Below, piece after piece: positions 63,537 to 64,000 of a stretch of 64,000 nucleotides of DNA. The stretch is from the NCBI RefSeq assembly GCF_002902965.1, contig NZ_CP026107.1, positions 1,860,001 through 1,924,000 on the forward strand, given 5' to 3'. The notes beneath the pieces are model-generated. The model made no database searches and was not told the origin of the DNA. It was given only the letters and a program-made list of their open reading frames with translations. Each line of letters opens with the position of its first letter. Within the stretch, counting starts at the first letter, position 1. A program made the translations under genes and the position numbers. This stretch comes from Paraburkholderia hospita (lineage in GTDB: Bacteria > Pseudomonadota > Gammaproteobacteria > Burkholderiales > Burkholderiaceae).

Positions 63537-64000
63537 ATGAACATCACCGTGCATCACCTCGAAAACTCGCGTTCGCAGCGCGTTCTATGGCTACTCGAAG
63601 AGCTGGCGTTGCCCTATCAGGTCATTCGCTACAATCGCGATCCGATCACTGGCCAGGCGCCGCCCGCCGTGAGCGGAATACATCCGCTCGGCAAGCTGCC
63701 GCTCGTTCAGGACGGCAACCTGACGCTTGCCGAGTCGGGTTTAATCTTCGAGCACATTCTGGACGGTGCTGACGCGAAGATCGGCAGACCGGCTGAACCG
63801 GAGAGCGCTCGCCGATATCAACACTTCATGCACTACGCCGAGGGCTCTCTGATGCCTCCGCTTTTCGCGCTACTTGTTCTGGGGCGAATGGGCGAGGCGG
63901 GGCGTACGGCTGCGGCGGATGTGAGGCGTTCTTTCGAAGACCATCTCGCGTGGATGGATAGCGAATTATCCAGTCGACCGTGGTTTGCCGGTGAATCGTT
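63537..64000 (+). CDS. Glutathione S-transferase family protein (3' end outside window)
   Basis: An open frame from the ATG at 63537 to the right edge, 154 codons, no stop. The thioredoxin-fold half is complete: MNITVHHLENSRSQRVLWLL then EELALPYQVIRYNRDPITGQAP, the cis-proline in HPLGKLPLVQDG and the glutathione-binding TLAESGLIFEHIL. A helical C-domain begins (YQHFMHYAEGSLMPPLFALLVL). The HHLxxSRSxRVLWLLEEL opening, with Ser near position 11 as the likely catalytic residue, matches the YliJ/Gst3-like group. Distinct from the GST at 11718, which has TPNPFK there. Confidence 0.9.
   Translation, partial: MNITVHHLENSRSQRVLWLLEELALPYQVIRYNRDPITGQAPPAVSGIHPLGKLPLVQDGNLTLAESGLIFEHILDGADAKIGRPAEPESARRYQHFMHYAEGSLMPPLFALLVLGRMGEAGRTAAADVRRSFEDHLAWMDSELSSRPWFAGES

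Overview
This 64 kb window is high-GC DNA densely packed with catabolic and transport genes. The families present (OPLAH-type 5-oxoprolinase, four-component anthranilate dioxygenase in Ac-Ad-Ab-Aa order, TRAP and tripartite CoA-ester operons, many LysR/TetR/IclR regulators, small Burkholderia-type hypothetical proteins) point to a soil or plant-associated beta-proteobacterium of the Paraburkholderia/Caballeronia/Burkholderia group, probably a secondary replicon rich in accessory catabolism. I see no rRNA, tRNA, CRISPR array, intact insertion sequence or phage. The organism call is inference from gene content.

Layout. 1-2.3 kb: minus-strand amide/urea-type branched-chain ABC importer (two permeases, binding protein) behind a promoter and an intrinsic terminator lying in its own leader. 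2.5-9.6 kb: LysR gene divergent from D-glutamate cyclase family protein, MFS carrier and a fused 5-oxoprolinase. 9.7-13.6 kb: two tiny Burkholderia-type proteins, a LysR gene, a GST and a luciferase-like oxidoreductase. 14.1-15.6 kb: methylmalonate-semialdehyde dehydrogenase beside an AraC-type remnant. 16.4-22.2 kb: MFS carrier plus anthranilate 1,2-dioxygenase andAcAdAbAa with divergent andR. 22.2-28.9 kb: small exported protein, cysteine hydrolase, Tat-type alpha/beta hydrolase, tautomerase/TetR pair with clear operators, DHA2 efflux pump with divergent LysR.

29.0-41.8 kb: a minus-strand beta-oxidation island (bifunctional hydratase/dehydrogenase, thiolase, two acyl-CoA dehydrogenases, PaaG-like crotonase, CaiB-type CoA-transferase, nitronate monooxygenase) with an ActP/DUF485 acid uptake pair and LysR and TetR genes upstream. 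It has no AMP-forming CoA ligase, so activation by CoA transfer is likely. 42.0-43.9 kb: small periplasmic protein, PHB-depolymerase-like esterase and a CopG-type regulator with a perfect palindromic operator.

44.0-52.7 kb: the most interesting block. One minus-strand run encodes IclR regulator, a crotonase resembling (m)ethylmalonyl-CoA decarboxylase, split B12-dependent mutase (large plus small subunit), CaiB-type CoA-transferase, MeaB/ArgK chaperone GTPase and a complete TRAP importer. Functionally it resembles the E. coli Sbm-ArgK-ScpB-ScpC succinate-to-propionate module, but with an unrelated CoA-transferase, a split mutase and its own dicarboxylate importer. The mutase keeps the carboxylate-binding Tyr and Arg but changes other pocket residues, which suggests a substrate other than succinyl/methylmalonyl-CoA. 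Divergent from it, sharing an intergenic region with four TTCGAAA motifs, is an MFS / LigI-like lactonase / class II aldolase operon.

56.0-64.0 kb: TetR gene, DUF3313 lipoprotein, small membrane protein, an MCE (PqiB-like) protein without PqiA, a secreted alpha/beta hydrolase, an AEC-family carrier with a TTG start, an M20-type amidase/carbamoylase and the 5' part of a GST gene running off the end.
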